NCBI GenBank assembly: GCA_015680685.1
Contig: MNCI01023687.1
Span: 177,503-232,285 of the forward strand
DNA: 54,783 nucleotides
Direction of reading: 5' to 3'
Source of the DNA: Gnetum montanum
Lineage: Eukaryota; Streptophyta; Gnetopsida; Gnetales; Gnetaceae
Positions 20,752-32,357 of this stretch are shown in pieces. Below the pieces are notes generated by a model. It had not been told where the DNA came from, searched no databases, and was given only the letters and a program-made list of their open reading frames with translations. Numbering within the stretch: the first letter of the stretch is position 1; every line of letters starts with the position of its first letter. Both the position numbers and the translations under genes were made by a program.

Positions 20752-21609
20752 TGATGAGACGTGATTCGCATAGGCCGTGATATCGCTTACGCAATATCGC
20801 AGTTCGCCGTCATATCTATAAATAAGACATGGCTCTCCCTTGTTCGGGATCCCAGTTTTAGAGTAGCGAAGCTTTGGCAGTTTGATCCCTCTAGAGTTAG
20901 ATTTTTTCCCTTGTCTACCCGCAGTGTGGTGAATGTAATTGTATGGTGTCTTTATTCGAGTGTGCCGTACTTGGACACACACATGATTGGCAATAAAGAT
21001 CGAGATTACTTCATCATTGCAACATTCAATTTTTTATTTATTTATTTGTTATTTATTTAATGTTATTTACTATTTTCTCTCTCTCACCCTTAAACTCCTA
21101 GAACGTAGAACGAGTATGACTTGATTACGAACATTTAAGTGTGACTGCTTGGTAGCCCAGTGGTGTAGCTAGGATCTACGCGTGGTAACCCAGTGGTGTA
21201 TTTGGGATCTATGCTTGGTAATCCCAGTGGTGTACCTAGGATCTATGCTTGGTAGTCCCAGTGGTAGTTGTGCATGAGGTCAAAGATGTGTACGGTTGAT
21301 CAAGGAATCGGTTGCTTGTCGCACTTAGGCTAGATTAGATTTTCTTACCCTTTTCCTCCTAACTTAGATTAGTTAATATTATTTTCCACTACCTTCAGGA
21401 GTAGCATAGATTAGGAACACATCATACACCTCATCTGGACTAAACCATACGTGACAAATGCAATACTAGTCCAAGTGGGAAGACAATGAACTGCAACCTA
21501 AGGCTAACTATCTAGGTGCCACAACTAGTCCATCTGCGGAGTTCGACCAGATCATGCGTGTGACGCTCATTTCATATGGTTGAGTGTAGGGGTACCTCGC
21601 CACTTATCA
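20752..21609 (+). repeat. 3' LTR of E2 (858 bp)
   Basis: TGATGAG...CACTTATCA, colinear with the 5' LTR through R and U5. The U3 array is much shorter here (about 20762-20815, only two GATATCGC/CAATATCGC units) and the TATA box is the canonical tctataaataag (about 20815-20826). Target duplication ctagg follows at 21610. Confidence 0.9.
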
Positions 21610-21614
21610 CTAGG

Positions 21615-23400
21615 CATGGAGCCATGATCAACAAGTCTGATCCCCTGACACTAAGCACAAATAAAGTTAATTTGTACAAGCACGTCTTGGGGTTTGATTC
21701 ATAATGGCAAGCTTGTGGTGGCGGTTACATTGCCACGCCATGATTGCATGAACGTAACGACCCAGGAGGTGGTGTAGAACGTGATTTATGTAATGGTTGC
21801 AAATGTGGTATAACCAATGGTGGTGGTGCTGGGAGTTACGTGCATTATATAAGTTACGTGGCAGTCCTAGGCATTACGAAAGTTGCATAACGGCTTAGGT
21901 GGTGGGCATAATTGATGCGGGGCGTGGGCATTTAAACACCTAGACAAGTAACTATAAAAGTAGAGGAGTGGACTTTGTGGGGGTAGAAGAGGTATGGCCT
22001 CCTTTCTCTTTGGTGTGATGACATGGTGCCAAATGATGGGCAGCACTTGTAGCCTCCCCTCTCTCTCTTACCATAGCAAGGCACACTGTAGATAGTTGTG
22101 GGGGGAAGTAGGGGACTCTCAACACCAATGGGGGGCTAAGCAACAGGTGGCAAGTGGATCATCTATTGAAGACTCCCCTCTCTGGAGGAATCCAACAAAC
22201 AATGATTTCTCTTTCTTTGGTGTATCATCATTGGCCAACCTCTCCCCTCTCCAGCAGGGTATGTGACGATGACGATTATGATAGTAATAGCGACGCTTGG
22301 CAACTGCAACTGACGACAATAGGTAGCCTCCCTATGCAATGCATGATAGGTAGGCAAGCTCTTGAGGTAACAATGGCAGATGTAGATGTGCAAACAACAA
22401 GATGTCAGTAGCAATTTGGGCACGTGGTAGGCTACGGTAGGCCTCCCCTTTCCTGAGCAATAGCTAGGAAATTTGCAATAGTGGTAGTACCTATAGTAGC
22501 TATAGTAACAAGGGGGCCAACCTCTCTCTCACATTGGGGATTAGCTTCTCTCTCACATTGGGGGCTAGCCTCTCTCTCATTGAGGTCTAGCCTCTCCTTT
22601 CTTTTACGACATGTGTGGCAAATAGAATGACATGCGTGCTAGGAAACAAAGGCTGTGAACTACATGTCTACAGCATGCAGAGTGAACAATGATGACATCT
22701 CTCTCTCTCCCTCTCTTAGTACCTACAAGTAGTGTCAACTATAGCATCGTCCACACCAAGGAAATATGAGGCAACGAAAATCCTTTTGGCAAGTGGAGGG
22801 GTTCTAGTTTTCTCTCTCCCAACAACAGTTGGTGATGATCTACAGTGGTAGCGATGATAACACCCAATAGCAACAATAGCACATCCCTACGTAGCAAGGT
22901 TTTTGTCCTTGTAGCCACAAGGATTTTCTGCTTGGTAGCAATCGTGAATAGCAATGGTTGGTGGTGGAATCTCTTTCTCTCTCTCTTTTCCTCTCTCTGT
23001 AGATTTGAATCAGTGACTGTAGGAAGGTTCTCTCTTTTTTCCTCTCTTCAGCAATAGTGAAGCTACAATAGGAGGCCTCCCTAGGTTTTCTACCACCAAC
23101 AGTAGGTTGTGTGATAGGTGACGACAAGGGGCATGTTGGTGGAACACCAGACAGATCTCTCTCTCTCCCTCCCCTAATGGCTACAAGTAGCATTGGTTGC
23201 GGTGGCATCCACAATGATGAGACAACATGAACCAATGGTAGCAACGAGGGCTAGGAAAAAATTTAAATTTTCTTACTACCTACTATCTTTTCATGAAGTT
23301 TTGAATTTGAAAACAGTTGTTCAATTTGAATTCTCCCAACTTTTTAGTTTAATTTATTTTGTTTTGAGACATCACATGGCCCTCTCTAGCTAAGACTATT
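21615..23400. other. Low-complexity region, no gene recognised
   Basis: G/T- and CT-rich sequence with repeated 'cctctctctc' blocks; 22510-22600 has three units of about 30 bp (acattggggg.tagcctctct). 21700-21920 has several short dyads (gttacgtg, cattacg, aacgtgatt) ahead of a TATA-like actataaaag at 21951-21960, which could be another LTR-type promoter. Short open frames on both strands (22119-22423, 22739-23244) are low complexity and not credible genes. Confidence 0.45.
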
Positions 23401-23739
23401 CTCAAGTTTTCGTACCCATATGGGAGGCACCCTAGGAAATAGTCTCCTCAAACGAGTTAGTTTTTCTTGAGTGTTGGTGCATCCAAAATTTACACATCAA
23501 TAGTATTATGGTAAAAATAATGATGCTTCAAGGGTAGCTTGAATTGGTAACCTTTAATCTAGCAAGACTTTACCATTACTCCAAATAAGTATTGAAACTT
23601 TAAATTTTTTCTTAAAAATGGTAAGATGTCTATTTAACTTGAGAAACAAGCATCTTACCATTACTCCAAATAAGTATTGAAACTTTATCAATTTATTTTC
23701 TTGAGCAATAGTACATGGTTTTGAGTCAATTTTTCGACA

Positions 23740-24444
23740 TCTTTATTCAAGTGGAATGTACCTAAACACATCACATGAACGAAAATAAAGATCAATATTT
23801 TAACATTGAATAATCTTACTAGTTATATGTACAACTAAGAATTGAACTCATGACCTCATAACTAGAAGTGCTTTAACAATGAGCTCATAACCAACTCAAC
23901 CATGCTCACATATATATTGATTCCCTTTCATTACAATACTTTGACCTAGTTTAGATTTATTTTAATTGTAAATTACTTTCTAATACAAATTAAATTAATG
24001 CTTACATTTTCATGCATATTTATCTAAGTAACAGAAGCATGACCAACTTCGAATATAAATAGCTAATCATTTGGTAATTTCAATAGAGTTATCGCTTGAT
24101 TTGCCCAGTAGTAGATACCTAATTTTAGGTTGTGTACAATAATTGAAAATGAATACTCATCATCCTAGGCTAGACTATGATTTATTTATTTTTATTAGAT
24201 TAATTAATTTCTATATTTTAAATTACTTTTAATAAATGCTAAATAATATCATGATCATACACCTCATTATGAACTAAACCATATGTAATAAAGACTCTAA
24301 TAGTCTAAATGGGAAGGCAACAATCAATAATTATCGAATTACCTCCTAGGCAATAACATTGGTACTATCCACTGATTACAACTAGGTCTACTACGATACT
24401 TGTAGATTGCATGACGGAGCATTGGGCATACTCATTGCTCATCA
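23740..24444 (+). repeat. Old LTR, 3' portion
   Basis: Diverged relative of the E2 LTR: 'tttattcaagtggaatgtac' and an aataaag at about 23785, 'atcatacacctcattatgaactaaaccatat' -like sequence at about 24255, 'gggaaggcaacaatca' and the end CTCATCA at 24444, followed by a primer-site remnant TTGGTACCATTGCCAAGGA (24446-24464). Its left edge is not clear. E1 is inserted 386 bp downstream, so this element is older than E1. Confidence 0.6.
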
Positions 24445-24464
24445 TTTGGTACCATTGCCAAGGA

Positions 24465-24830
24465 TGATGCTAATAGTTAAGGAATTTATATCATATATAA
24501 CTATTACATAAGATTTTAAAAGATTTATCTTTTTGAAAATATTAAAGTATTAATAAGACACACATATAACTAATTCATCATGTTTGCTTCTCATGAGTTA
24601 AAAAACCATAACTTGTAAGGGCTAATGATAGAGTAGGAGGTGATAATAACTAGTAGGCACAATTGTAAGAAAAGGTCTCCTTATCCATGAAGATCTATGT
24701 TCCTACGAAATTATTCATCCTAACTTTGCAAACAACTAGAAATACTCTTTGACTCAATATAAAATTTGCTAAGTCAACGATGATGTCATGATATGGCATG
24801 CATCTCCAATCGAATATGGACTTAGCCTAC
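24465..24830 (+). other. Internal remnant of the old element, target of E1
   Basis: Resembles the leader of E2 (gatgatgctaatagtta..., compare ggtggtgctagttatct at 13830). Heavily mutated; no usable frame. It ends with cctac, the target site duplicated by E1. Confidence 0.45.
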
Positions 24831-25629
24831 TGATGGGACGCGATATCGCATGGGCCGCGATATCACGTACGCGATATCACATATGCGATATCGCAGTTCG
24901 CCACCAGTTCTATAAATAAGAGGCGACTCTCCCTTGTTTCTCTATCTAGATCTAGACCTTAGCCAAACTCTTGCCATTTTTCCATTCTAGAGTTAGAATA
25001 ATTTCCATGTGCCCGCAGTAGGAGTCCCAAAGTGAATGGATCTTTATTCGAGCAAATATTGTACTTGAGCATACATTTGTGTATAGAAATAAAGATGAAC
25101 TTTTGGATAAACCTTGCAGTGCGTGGACTAAGCTAAATAGGACTTAATTAATGTTAAATTTTTAAATGCTTTATTAGTTAATTAAATCTCTCTCAACCCT
25201 TAACTCCTAGTTAAGTGCATTCAGTACGACCGCTTCGAGCACGTGTGTTACGCTTGGTAATCCCAGTAACAAATAGCGTTTGGTAATCCCAGCAGCATTG
25301 CATTGGTTCAGGGTGTGAAACAGCAAGTGGGAACAGATACTGATGTTAGCGTAATTAAGGCTTAGTTAGTTAAAGTTAGTTACATAGTCTCTTCACCCTT
25401 TCCCTCATTAGCATAGGCAATAAAAGAGAAAAGATATAAAAATCACATACCTCAAACTCACTTAACCATACAACCATGAAAAATACAAGTGAGTTTGGGA
25501 GGACAATGACTGATTAACCTTAGGTATTCCATAAGGTGTGTAGGCACTTAGTCTATGGAGTTTGACTGGATCGCACGTGTAACGCTCGTATTTGTATGGT
25601 TGAGTGTAGGGGTACCTCGCCACTCATCA
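24831..25629 (+). repeat. 5' LTR of E1 (799 bp)
   Basis: TGATGGGACG...CACTCATCA. U3 array of GCGATATCGC type at 24838-24897 (about four dyads), TATA tctataaataag at 24909-24920, 'gatctagaccttagccaaac' R-side sequence, aataaag at about 25088, 'ttggtaatcccag' short repeats near 25253-25292 and the shared U5 end. Confidence 0.9.
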
Positions 25630-25630
25630 T

Positions 25631-25648
25631 TGGCGCCATTGCCGGGGA
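25631..25648 (+). other. Primer binding site of E1
   Basis: TGGCGCCATTGCCGGGGA, one base after the 5' LTR. This sequence type is common in plant Athila/Tat-type gypsy elements. E3 has TGGCACCGTTGCCGGGG at the same position. Confidence 0.85.
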
Positions 25649-25775
25649 CTAAGTTGTTTGTGCGCTAAGTAGAACATAGGAAATCATCCACATCATTGGA
25701 AAGCTTAAACAAACCCTTAGGGTTAATCATAAGAAAATATAAAGAATGGTCAACAGCACACCAACAAGATAAATA

Positions 25776-28690
25776 ATGTCTTCTTCTTCTCATAAAAGCA
25801 CTTCACCACCTAGGGATCACACAAGAGATAGTCGGCGGCACAACATACATAACCAAGAACCACCAGTTCCTCAAGAGTATCAGGTAGTATATACTCATCA
25901 CAATGAGTATATACCCGATTTTACCTTTATCCTCCATCAGGATGAACAACTGCATTGGTGAGACTTACAAGGTAACATAGTGTTACCTCCAGACTTGCAA
26001 GATCCGAAACTCAAGGACGTCATTCCAGATGTGATCTCATGCTGGCGTAATCTAAAAAAGCTACATTCTTTGCTTGTTCGGAACAAGTTCAAGTGCTCGA
26101 CCCCCACTTCGGCTTGAACAAGTGGGGATGGTTTAATTTTCCAAAGTTGGGTTATTTCCAATTTTTAAATTTACCAGTGAAGTTGGAAACTATAAATTGA
26201 GCACTCAGGCTCTCTTGACATTGTACATTTCATCGTAGAAAACATACTGAAGAGGGGTGAGACTCCCCGAAAACGTTTTGTGTTTGAAACGTTGAATTGT
26301 TCATGTCATCTTAGAGCTTGTTTTCATCTTTCATCTTTTGTTCCATTTAGCATTCTTTTTCTACTTTCTCTGCTTTCCTCCAATTCCATTCCATTCCCTA
26401 ACCGTACTTCCGCCTGCCGCACAAGATCACAGCAAAATTTTTTCAGCTTACAACCCTAAAATTTTTTTTAGCAGTCCCTAACATGCTCCTTCGTGCTCTT
26501 ACACAGATAGACATGATGCATCTATACACTGAATACATTGCATGTGATCATGACACAAGGGATTACCGTCCCACAGTAGTGCAACGTTAATGGGACACAT
26601 GATAGGAGAGTTATCACACATCGTTGAAGGGCAAAGGACCCCATAATGCTTCACCCGTCATAAGAGAAATTAAGGGTGGTGAACCTATTTCAATAGGTTC
26701 TTCACAAAATGATGTTCCCCCTCCTAACGATGGTGAGGAGGTGGGGTATCAGAACCTACACCCCACGATTCATAACCCTGGTTCTGATCCCCATGAACAC
26801 CAAGTGTTCAATGAGGGAACATAAACAAATGATAAGGGCAGATAGTCTGATCGTCATCACGATCGAGGTCGTAGCCACTGAAGAGAAGGTAAGAAACATC
26901 ATCATGGCGATGGTTCCCCTTCTTCTTCACTATCATTGCATCATTCACCCTCTCTTTCCAGATCATGATGCAGTCACAAAGAGCACAACCATGAGGATAA
27001 GGGTAAGAAAAATGAGAGACCTAGACAAGAGAGTTGAAAGCGAGGACAAAGGCATTCGAGAGAATCAAGGTATGGTAGAAGGGAAAGTAGGAAACCACAT
27101 AGGCATCATAGACACCATGAGAGAAATGACAATGATGAAATTCTACTTGCCACCTGAAGTATGTTAGACATTACGGAGGCTGTGAGAATACCTACAAGGC
27201 ACCAAAAAGATAGCCAGATCAAGATACTAGACATGAATAATATCCCGTGATTTGAGGGGGGATATAATGCTAATCCGCAGAACCACTTACAGGAATTTTA
27301 CGATGCATGTGCCTTGCAGAATATTAAAAATAAATGGCAGAAGTTAAAGTTGTTCCCAAGGACACTCATAAAAGAAGCAGAAATTTGGTACTAGTCCTTA
27401 GAACCGGAAACCATTAGGAGGTGGAGTGCGATGCCAGAATTGTTTAATGATAAGTATCAAACATACTCCTGAGTGTCCAATTTGCGAAAACACATCCAAG
27501 GATGGAAGCAGGGTAATCACGAACCCTTGGATGCTGCCATGGGCCGATATTATGCACTGCTACATTATTGCCTGGGCCATGGTTATGCACAACGGGATCA
27601 ACTATGCCACCTCGTAGATGGGCTAAGACATGAAACCAAGAGAACCCTTGGGACATATGCCTAAGGGAGATTATCTGAGCTTAGGTCCCATGAGGTGCAT
27701 AGATTTTTGGAGCAAGTAGCTAAAGAAGAAGGTGAGCTACGAAAAAGAGAAAGCACAGAAGAGTATAATTGCGATCCTTTCCTCCAAAAGAGGGGAGTAA
27801 GATTTTATGAGGAAGAGGATGAGTCATCACTCGAAGAGTTGGTGAATAGAAAAACCTTGCCACTTCAAAAGTTAACAACCTAAGTGTCGGCTAAGGTAGA
27901 TCAAATATGGGACTCCTTAGACAGTAGATTTGAAACTATTTTAAAAATCGTAGAGGAGTCTAAAGAGTGAAGTAGTGACCATGATAAGAAAAAGAGGAGA
28001 GATTCAGACCATGCACGTAACAAGGGTAAGGGAAAAATAACTATCACCGATGAGGTTGTGGATTCTGATACAAAAAATGACGGTGGATGTGATATCTGCC
28101 AATATGACCATCCTAAGGGATGTTGTCCAATAATCTCACATCTGCAAGAGTCTAGGGTGTATGCACTCGATCCAAGACTTAACAAGTGGAACTCCGCCAC
28201 AACCTGTCGAGCAACACTAGTAGTGGCAATACCCATAGTCATGGGGGATGCCACCATCTAGGCAACAATACCCTTACTGGCAACCAGATCCATATGGCTA
28301 TTACGTGCAGCAGCCAGTTTCTCCAAGTGACTCTATGAGTCACGTAACCCCACAACATCACTACCAAGCTTGGGAGTATTATAGGACTCCTTCTCCTAAG
28401 GGAGACACACCACATACGTACCATCCTTCGAATCCATCCACAACTCTTACACTAGTAACTCCACCGCCAACTGCTCCAACAATGCAAAGGGTATCTCCCA
28501 CTCAACCGCAACAACCCAATGTTACGAGGGCTTCAAATTCTCAATTCTCAATTGGTTCTAATAATCTTATGCTGAAAAGACCTTTCTTTAGAACCAACAA
28601 TCCAACTAAGCCCTCACCATCACTAGCGGTTGAACATCTAAACACCTCTATACCAAAGAAAGTTTTGGGACCTCCTTCAACATAAAAATT
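25776..28690 (+). pseudogene. gag of E1 (decayed, with an insertion)
   Basis: Starts MSSSSHKSTSPPRDH at 25776, then YIPDFTFILHQDEQL as in E3. After a foreign segment (25992-26472) it resumes with cagtccct.acatg and a His/Arg-rich linker (26830-27130). The gag core spans about 27240-27900 (KYQTYS, IQGWKQGNHEPLDAA, RYYALLHYCLGHGY), with a zinc knuckle CDICQYDHPKGCC (28088-28128) and a Pro/Gln-rich tail 28248-28685. Several stops and frame changes. The product would have been the capsid/nucleocapsid protein. Confidence 0.8.
25992..26472. mobile_element. About 480-bp insertion inside E1 gag
   Basis: E3's gag reads straight from 'gttacctctaga' to 'cagtccctgacatg'; in E1 the same flanks are separated by about 480 bp. 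The insert has a TATA-like actataaattg (26190) and a T-rich right end (ccctaaaatttttttta). It could be a solo LTR or SINE-like insertion; no clear terminal repeats or target duplication were found. Confidence 0.5.
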
Positions 28691-29200
28691 GAGCTCAACG
28701 CACATGGTTATGTTAACATATACCATCATGGACTGGATTAAGGTAGGCCACCTTCCCAAGAAATTCTTTGACCCTGGAAGTCCCCTAATTTATCTCCAAG
28801 TCGCTCGAAATGAACCCTGTAAAGCTCTTCTAGACTCAGGTTCCGGAGTCAACCTAATATCACAGGAGATGTACGAAGCCTAGAACCTGCCTCCATTAAG
28901 GAAGAGTAACATTCAACTTGATCTGGCTGACCAGTCCATCACTGTCCCCTTGGGACTAGTGGAGAACATCGTTACCACTATTTGTGGGTGGTTGTATCCA
29001 GTGGATTTCCTAGTGATACAAGTAACTAACAGTCAGGGGAACTTCCCAGTAATAATGGGAAGAGCGTGGATAAGTACAATAGATGCACGCCTAGGAATCC
29101 ATGACTTTTCCCTAGAAATATCCAAGACAATTACTTTCGGAAAGATCGAGAAGAAGAAAATTCCATGCATTGCATATAGTAACACAAGGTGCCATTGCGT
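28691..29200 (+). pseudogene. Aspartic protease region of E1
   Basis: Frame with ALLDSGSGVNLISQEMY (28828-28878): the DSG catalytic triplet of retropepsins is intact. Downstream VPLGLVENIVTT... and FPVIMGRAWISTIDA are the flap and C-terminal blocks typical of Athila-type proteases. A stop (TAG at 28881) splits it. It cleaves the gag-pol polyprotein in active elements. Confidence 0.75.
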
Positions 29201-29399
29201 GCAAAAATCATGGGTTATGCGAAGTTTAGCATTGCCTGCATGCGATTGGTGTGCACAAGAAATTAATATACAAAGGTGCCTATATGTAGTAGCCACATGA
29301 CAAGAGGACACCCTATGGCTGATGGCTGATCAAGAGATTAATTTGATAACATGCATGGAATTAACTGAGGGAATAACTAGTGGTTACATTGGAAGAAAA

Positions 29400-30480
29400 A
29401 ACACACTTGAGTAGGTCTGTTGCCAACTTCCAAACCTTAGCCTCGAAAAGATCAACTAGGGGAAGTTGGAAATTCCTGAGAGATTTAAAAAAGAGCCCCT
29501 CAATCTGAAACCATTTCCCATCTGTCTGGAGTATATGACCCTTGAAAACAGAAAATCGATAATCATCAATGCAAAACTTGTTCCCAACCAAAAAGAAAGA
29601 CGGCTGAAAGTGATGAACAAGTGGTCAAAATCCTTTACATGGTCATATCCCAAGTTAACTAAAATAGATCCTAGGATATGCCAGCATAGGATTTACACAG
29701 ACCTCTCCATGAAACCTCAAAAGCAACCACAGAGGTGATTGAACCCGAAATTGAAACAAAAGATAAAAGAAGAGATAGAATAACTTCTTAAGGCTAGGTT
29801 CATATATCCCATCGCTGATAGTGAATGGGTTAGTCCTCTAGTAATTGTGCCTAAGAAGGGAGGTAAATGGAGGGTATGTATAGATTTTAGGCTGCTGAAC
29901 ATGGCAACATTCAAGGATCATTTCCCATTGTCATTCGTTGACCAAGTCTTAGACACTATAGCGGGGCATCGCTATTAGAGCTTTCTGGATGGGTATAGTG
30001 GATATAATCAAATACGAATAGCACCAAAAGATCAAGCCAAAACAACATTTACCAGTCCTTGGGAAACATTTGCATATAAAAAAATGCCATTTGGCTTGTG
30101 CAATGCCCCTGCCACGTTTCAACGTTTAGTTCTGAGCATCTTTCAACACAGATAGGAAATGGAGTAGAAGTCTTCATGGATGACTTCTCCACTTATGGGA
30201 CAAGATTTGATCAAGCCCTGGACCGATTAGATCATGTGCTAAAATGATGTGTAGAAACCAACCTAAAGCTCAACTAGCATAAAAGCCATTTGATGGTTCA
30301 AGAGGGCGTAGTATTGGGGCATATGATTTCACAGTCAGGAATAGAGGTAGACCTAGAAAAAGTTAAGGTCATCCAAGGAATCACCCGACAACTAGAAACT
30401 GTCAAAGACATTTAGTCATTCCTTGGACACACTGGCTACTATAGGAGATTCATCGAGAACTTCTCCAAGATTGCCAAACC
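29400..30480 (+). pseudogene. Reverse transcriptase region of E1
   Basis: Across several stops the blocks VSPLVIVPKKGGKWRVCIDF (about 29830-29890), SFLDGYSGYNQIRIAP, MPFGLCNAPATFQR (30085-30126), and the catalytic FMDDF at 30173-30187 are all readable, followed by SHLMVQEGVVLGHMIS. The two Asp of the active site are present. Stops include the TAG at 29977 and others in TGA/TAG form consistent with C-to-T decay. Confidence 0.85.
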
Positions 30481-30481
30481 G

Positions 30482-31030
30482 TTGGTAGAATTAACGAAGA
30501 AGGATGCACCATTCGAATGGACCAAGGAATGTGAACGAGCATTCCAAACTCTAAAACAAAGGCTTGTGGAAACCCCCATTCTACAAGCCCCTGACTGGTC
30601 CAGACCATTCCATATAATGACCAACACATATAGTTATGCCTTAGGAGGCGTACTAACACAGTTAGATGAACAAAAATTCCCTTATTACATCCACTGTGCA
30701 AGTAAGAATATCGTCGGTGCACAACTCAACTACACAACTACAGAAAAGGAATTAATGGCTGTAGTGTTTGCATTGGACAAATTTAGACACCATGTGTTAG
30801 GCAAAAAAGTGTACATTCATACAGATCATAGTGCAAGTAGGTTCCTCATGAACAAGCCAATGGTTAGCCCTCGTATTATATGTTGGTTGGTAATCCTTCA
30901 GGAGTTTGATCTAATGATAGTAGATCGAAAGGGCACCGAGAACGTAATCGCAGATCACTTATCTCGGTTGCACTGGGACAACAAAGAGGATGAATATGCC
31001 ATATCTAATCAACACATGCCAGTGTGGTGA
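30482..31030 (+). pseudogene. RNase H region of E1 (open 182-codon frame)
   Basis: Continues from the RT connection: WTKECERAFQTLKQRL, TNTYSYALGGVLTQ, KNIVGAQLNYTTTEKELMAVVFALDKFRHHVLG, IHTDHSASRFL, and EFDLMIVDRKGTENVIADHLSRL. These are the standard blocks of Ty3-type RNase H; the first Asp of the active site reads Asn (MTNTYS where D is usual), which would impair activity. It degrades the RNA strand of RNA-DNA hybrids. Confidence 0.8.
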
Positions 31031-32357
31031 ATAACCAACACATGGGCACAAATTGGTATAGTAGTATTGTCACTTATCTCCTTTCCCAACAAACACCACA
31101 AGGGTTGGACTTTAGGAAGAAGCAACAGTTTCTTCACAAAACTAAGTACTTCATGGAGATCAGAGGAAAACTTTACAAAGTCTATCCCAATGGCTTGGTT
31201 CGATGGTGTGTGTCCTATGTGGACCAACTAAGAGTTCTCCAGGATGCTCATGAGGGTCCTTGTGGGGATCACTATCCAGGGAGAAGAACGGCTATCAAGA
31301 TCCTACTTGCAGGATATCCTGTGAGTGCTATCAACGTNCTCTATCCCAATGGCTTGGTTCGATGGTGTGTGTCCTATGTGGACCAACTAAGAGTTCTCCA
31401 GGACGCTCATGAGGGTCCTTGTGGGGATCACTATCCAGGGAGAAGAACGACTATCAAGATCCTACTTGCAGGATATCCTGTGAGTGCTATCAACGTGATG
31501 GTGCAATGACTGTGAGAATGGAGGGTCCACAAAAATGGATTCAACCTTTGGAACCCTTCGACATCTGGGGAATAGACTTTATGGGGCCCATTACACCAAT
31601 GTCCAATGGAAAAGCTTATATCATTGTTGCTATTGACTATCTAACAAAATGGGCCGAAGTAGTTGCTATAATAGACTGCACATCATCTACAGCTGCACAA
31701 TTTGTACAAAAACAAGTCGTAAATAGGTTTGGTGTGCCAGATGCGCTTATCTCAGATAATGGAACGCATTTCACGGGTGAAACCTTTCAAACATTGATGC
31801 AATGCTTGGGGGTTGAACACAAATTGACTATACCTTATCACCCCCAAGCTAATGGCCAAGTCGAGGTTACTAATTGAGAGACTACTAGAATTTTAACAAG
31901 GATAATTAGCAAATATAGGAAAGATTGGAGCACTAAACTGAACGATGCTCTCTAGGCATACTCCTCCACTTGGAAACTCCGTATAAGCTACTCTCCCTAT
32001 GAGTTAGTGTATAGAAAACTTCCAAAGCTTCCAATTCAAACTGAGCTTCGTACACTGTCCATGGCATGTGACCTCCAGCTTGACCTCGATCTAACATAGA
32101 AACAAAGATTGGCAACTCTAAACGTGCTAGACGAGAATTGATTGATTACCCTATCATCAAATGAGTTGCATAAGGCACACAAAAAGCAACGTCATGAATT
32201 AAGAATTCGAAAGGTTAAGTACCAACCAGGAGATAAGGTCCTTTATTGGAACCCCATGCATGTACCACAACGCACAAAATTTCAAACATTGTGGGAAGGA
32301 CCTTACATTATTCATACAACCTTTCCCTTGGGAGCCATGACAATATACAAGCCTTAA
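31031..32357 (+). pseudogene. Integrase region of E1, with internal duplication
   Basis: Zinc-binding part around 31240-31500 is disturbed: a 157-bp segment is present twice (31181-31337, 31340-31496) around the N at 31338 and the frame shifts. The core 31510-31877 is clear: IWGIDFMGPI (first Asp), LISDNGTHFTGE (second Asp), and PYHPQANGQVEVTN (Glu). A stop at 31876 follows. The C-terminal part at 32142-32357 has GDKVLYWNP and TLWEGPYII. It joins element DNA to the chromosome in active relatives. Confidence 0.8.
31181..31496 (+). repeat. 157-bp duplication in E1 integrase around an N
   Basis: Copy 1 at 31181-31337 and copy 2 at 31340-31496 differ in only about two bases (gatgct/gacgct, acggct/acgact). 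They are separated by the single N at 31338. An assembly join of overlapping reads from two copies is as likely as a real duplication. Confidence 0.85.

Larger units (their letters stand above)
12888..21609 (+). mobile_element. E2: complete non-autonomous LTR retrotransposon with gag and a second gene, no pol
   Basis: 8.7 kb element bounded by a 5-bp target duplication (ctagg at 12883-12887 and 21610-21614). The order is 5' LTR, primer-binding-like site, gag, non-coding spacer, internal array and TATA box, second ORF, polypurine tract, 3' LTR. No protease, reverse transcriptase, RNase H or integrase is seen anywhere between the LTRs, so it would depend on an autonomous relative for replication. 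Its spacer 16060-17100 resembles the post-integrase spacer of E1 (for example the 'ctttggggaggacccact' stretch), so pol seems to have been lost between gag and this spacer. The LTRs look very similar to each other, pointing to a fairly recent insertion. Confidence 0.9.

Noticed and set aside
22119-23244. Several 66-134-codon frames on both strands
   Set aside because: CT- and GT-rich low-complexity sequence; no motif, frames overlap each other on opposite strands.
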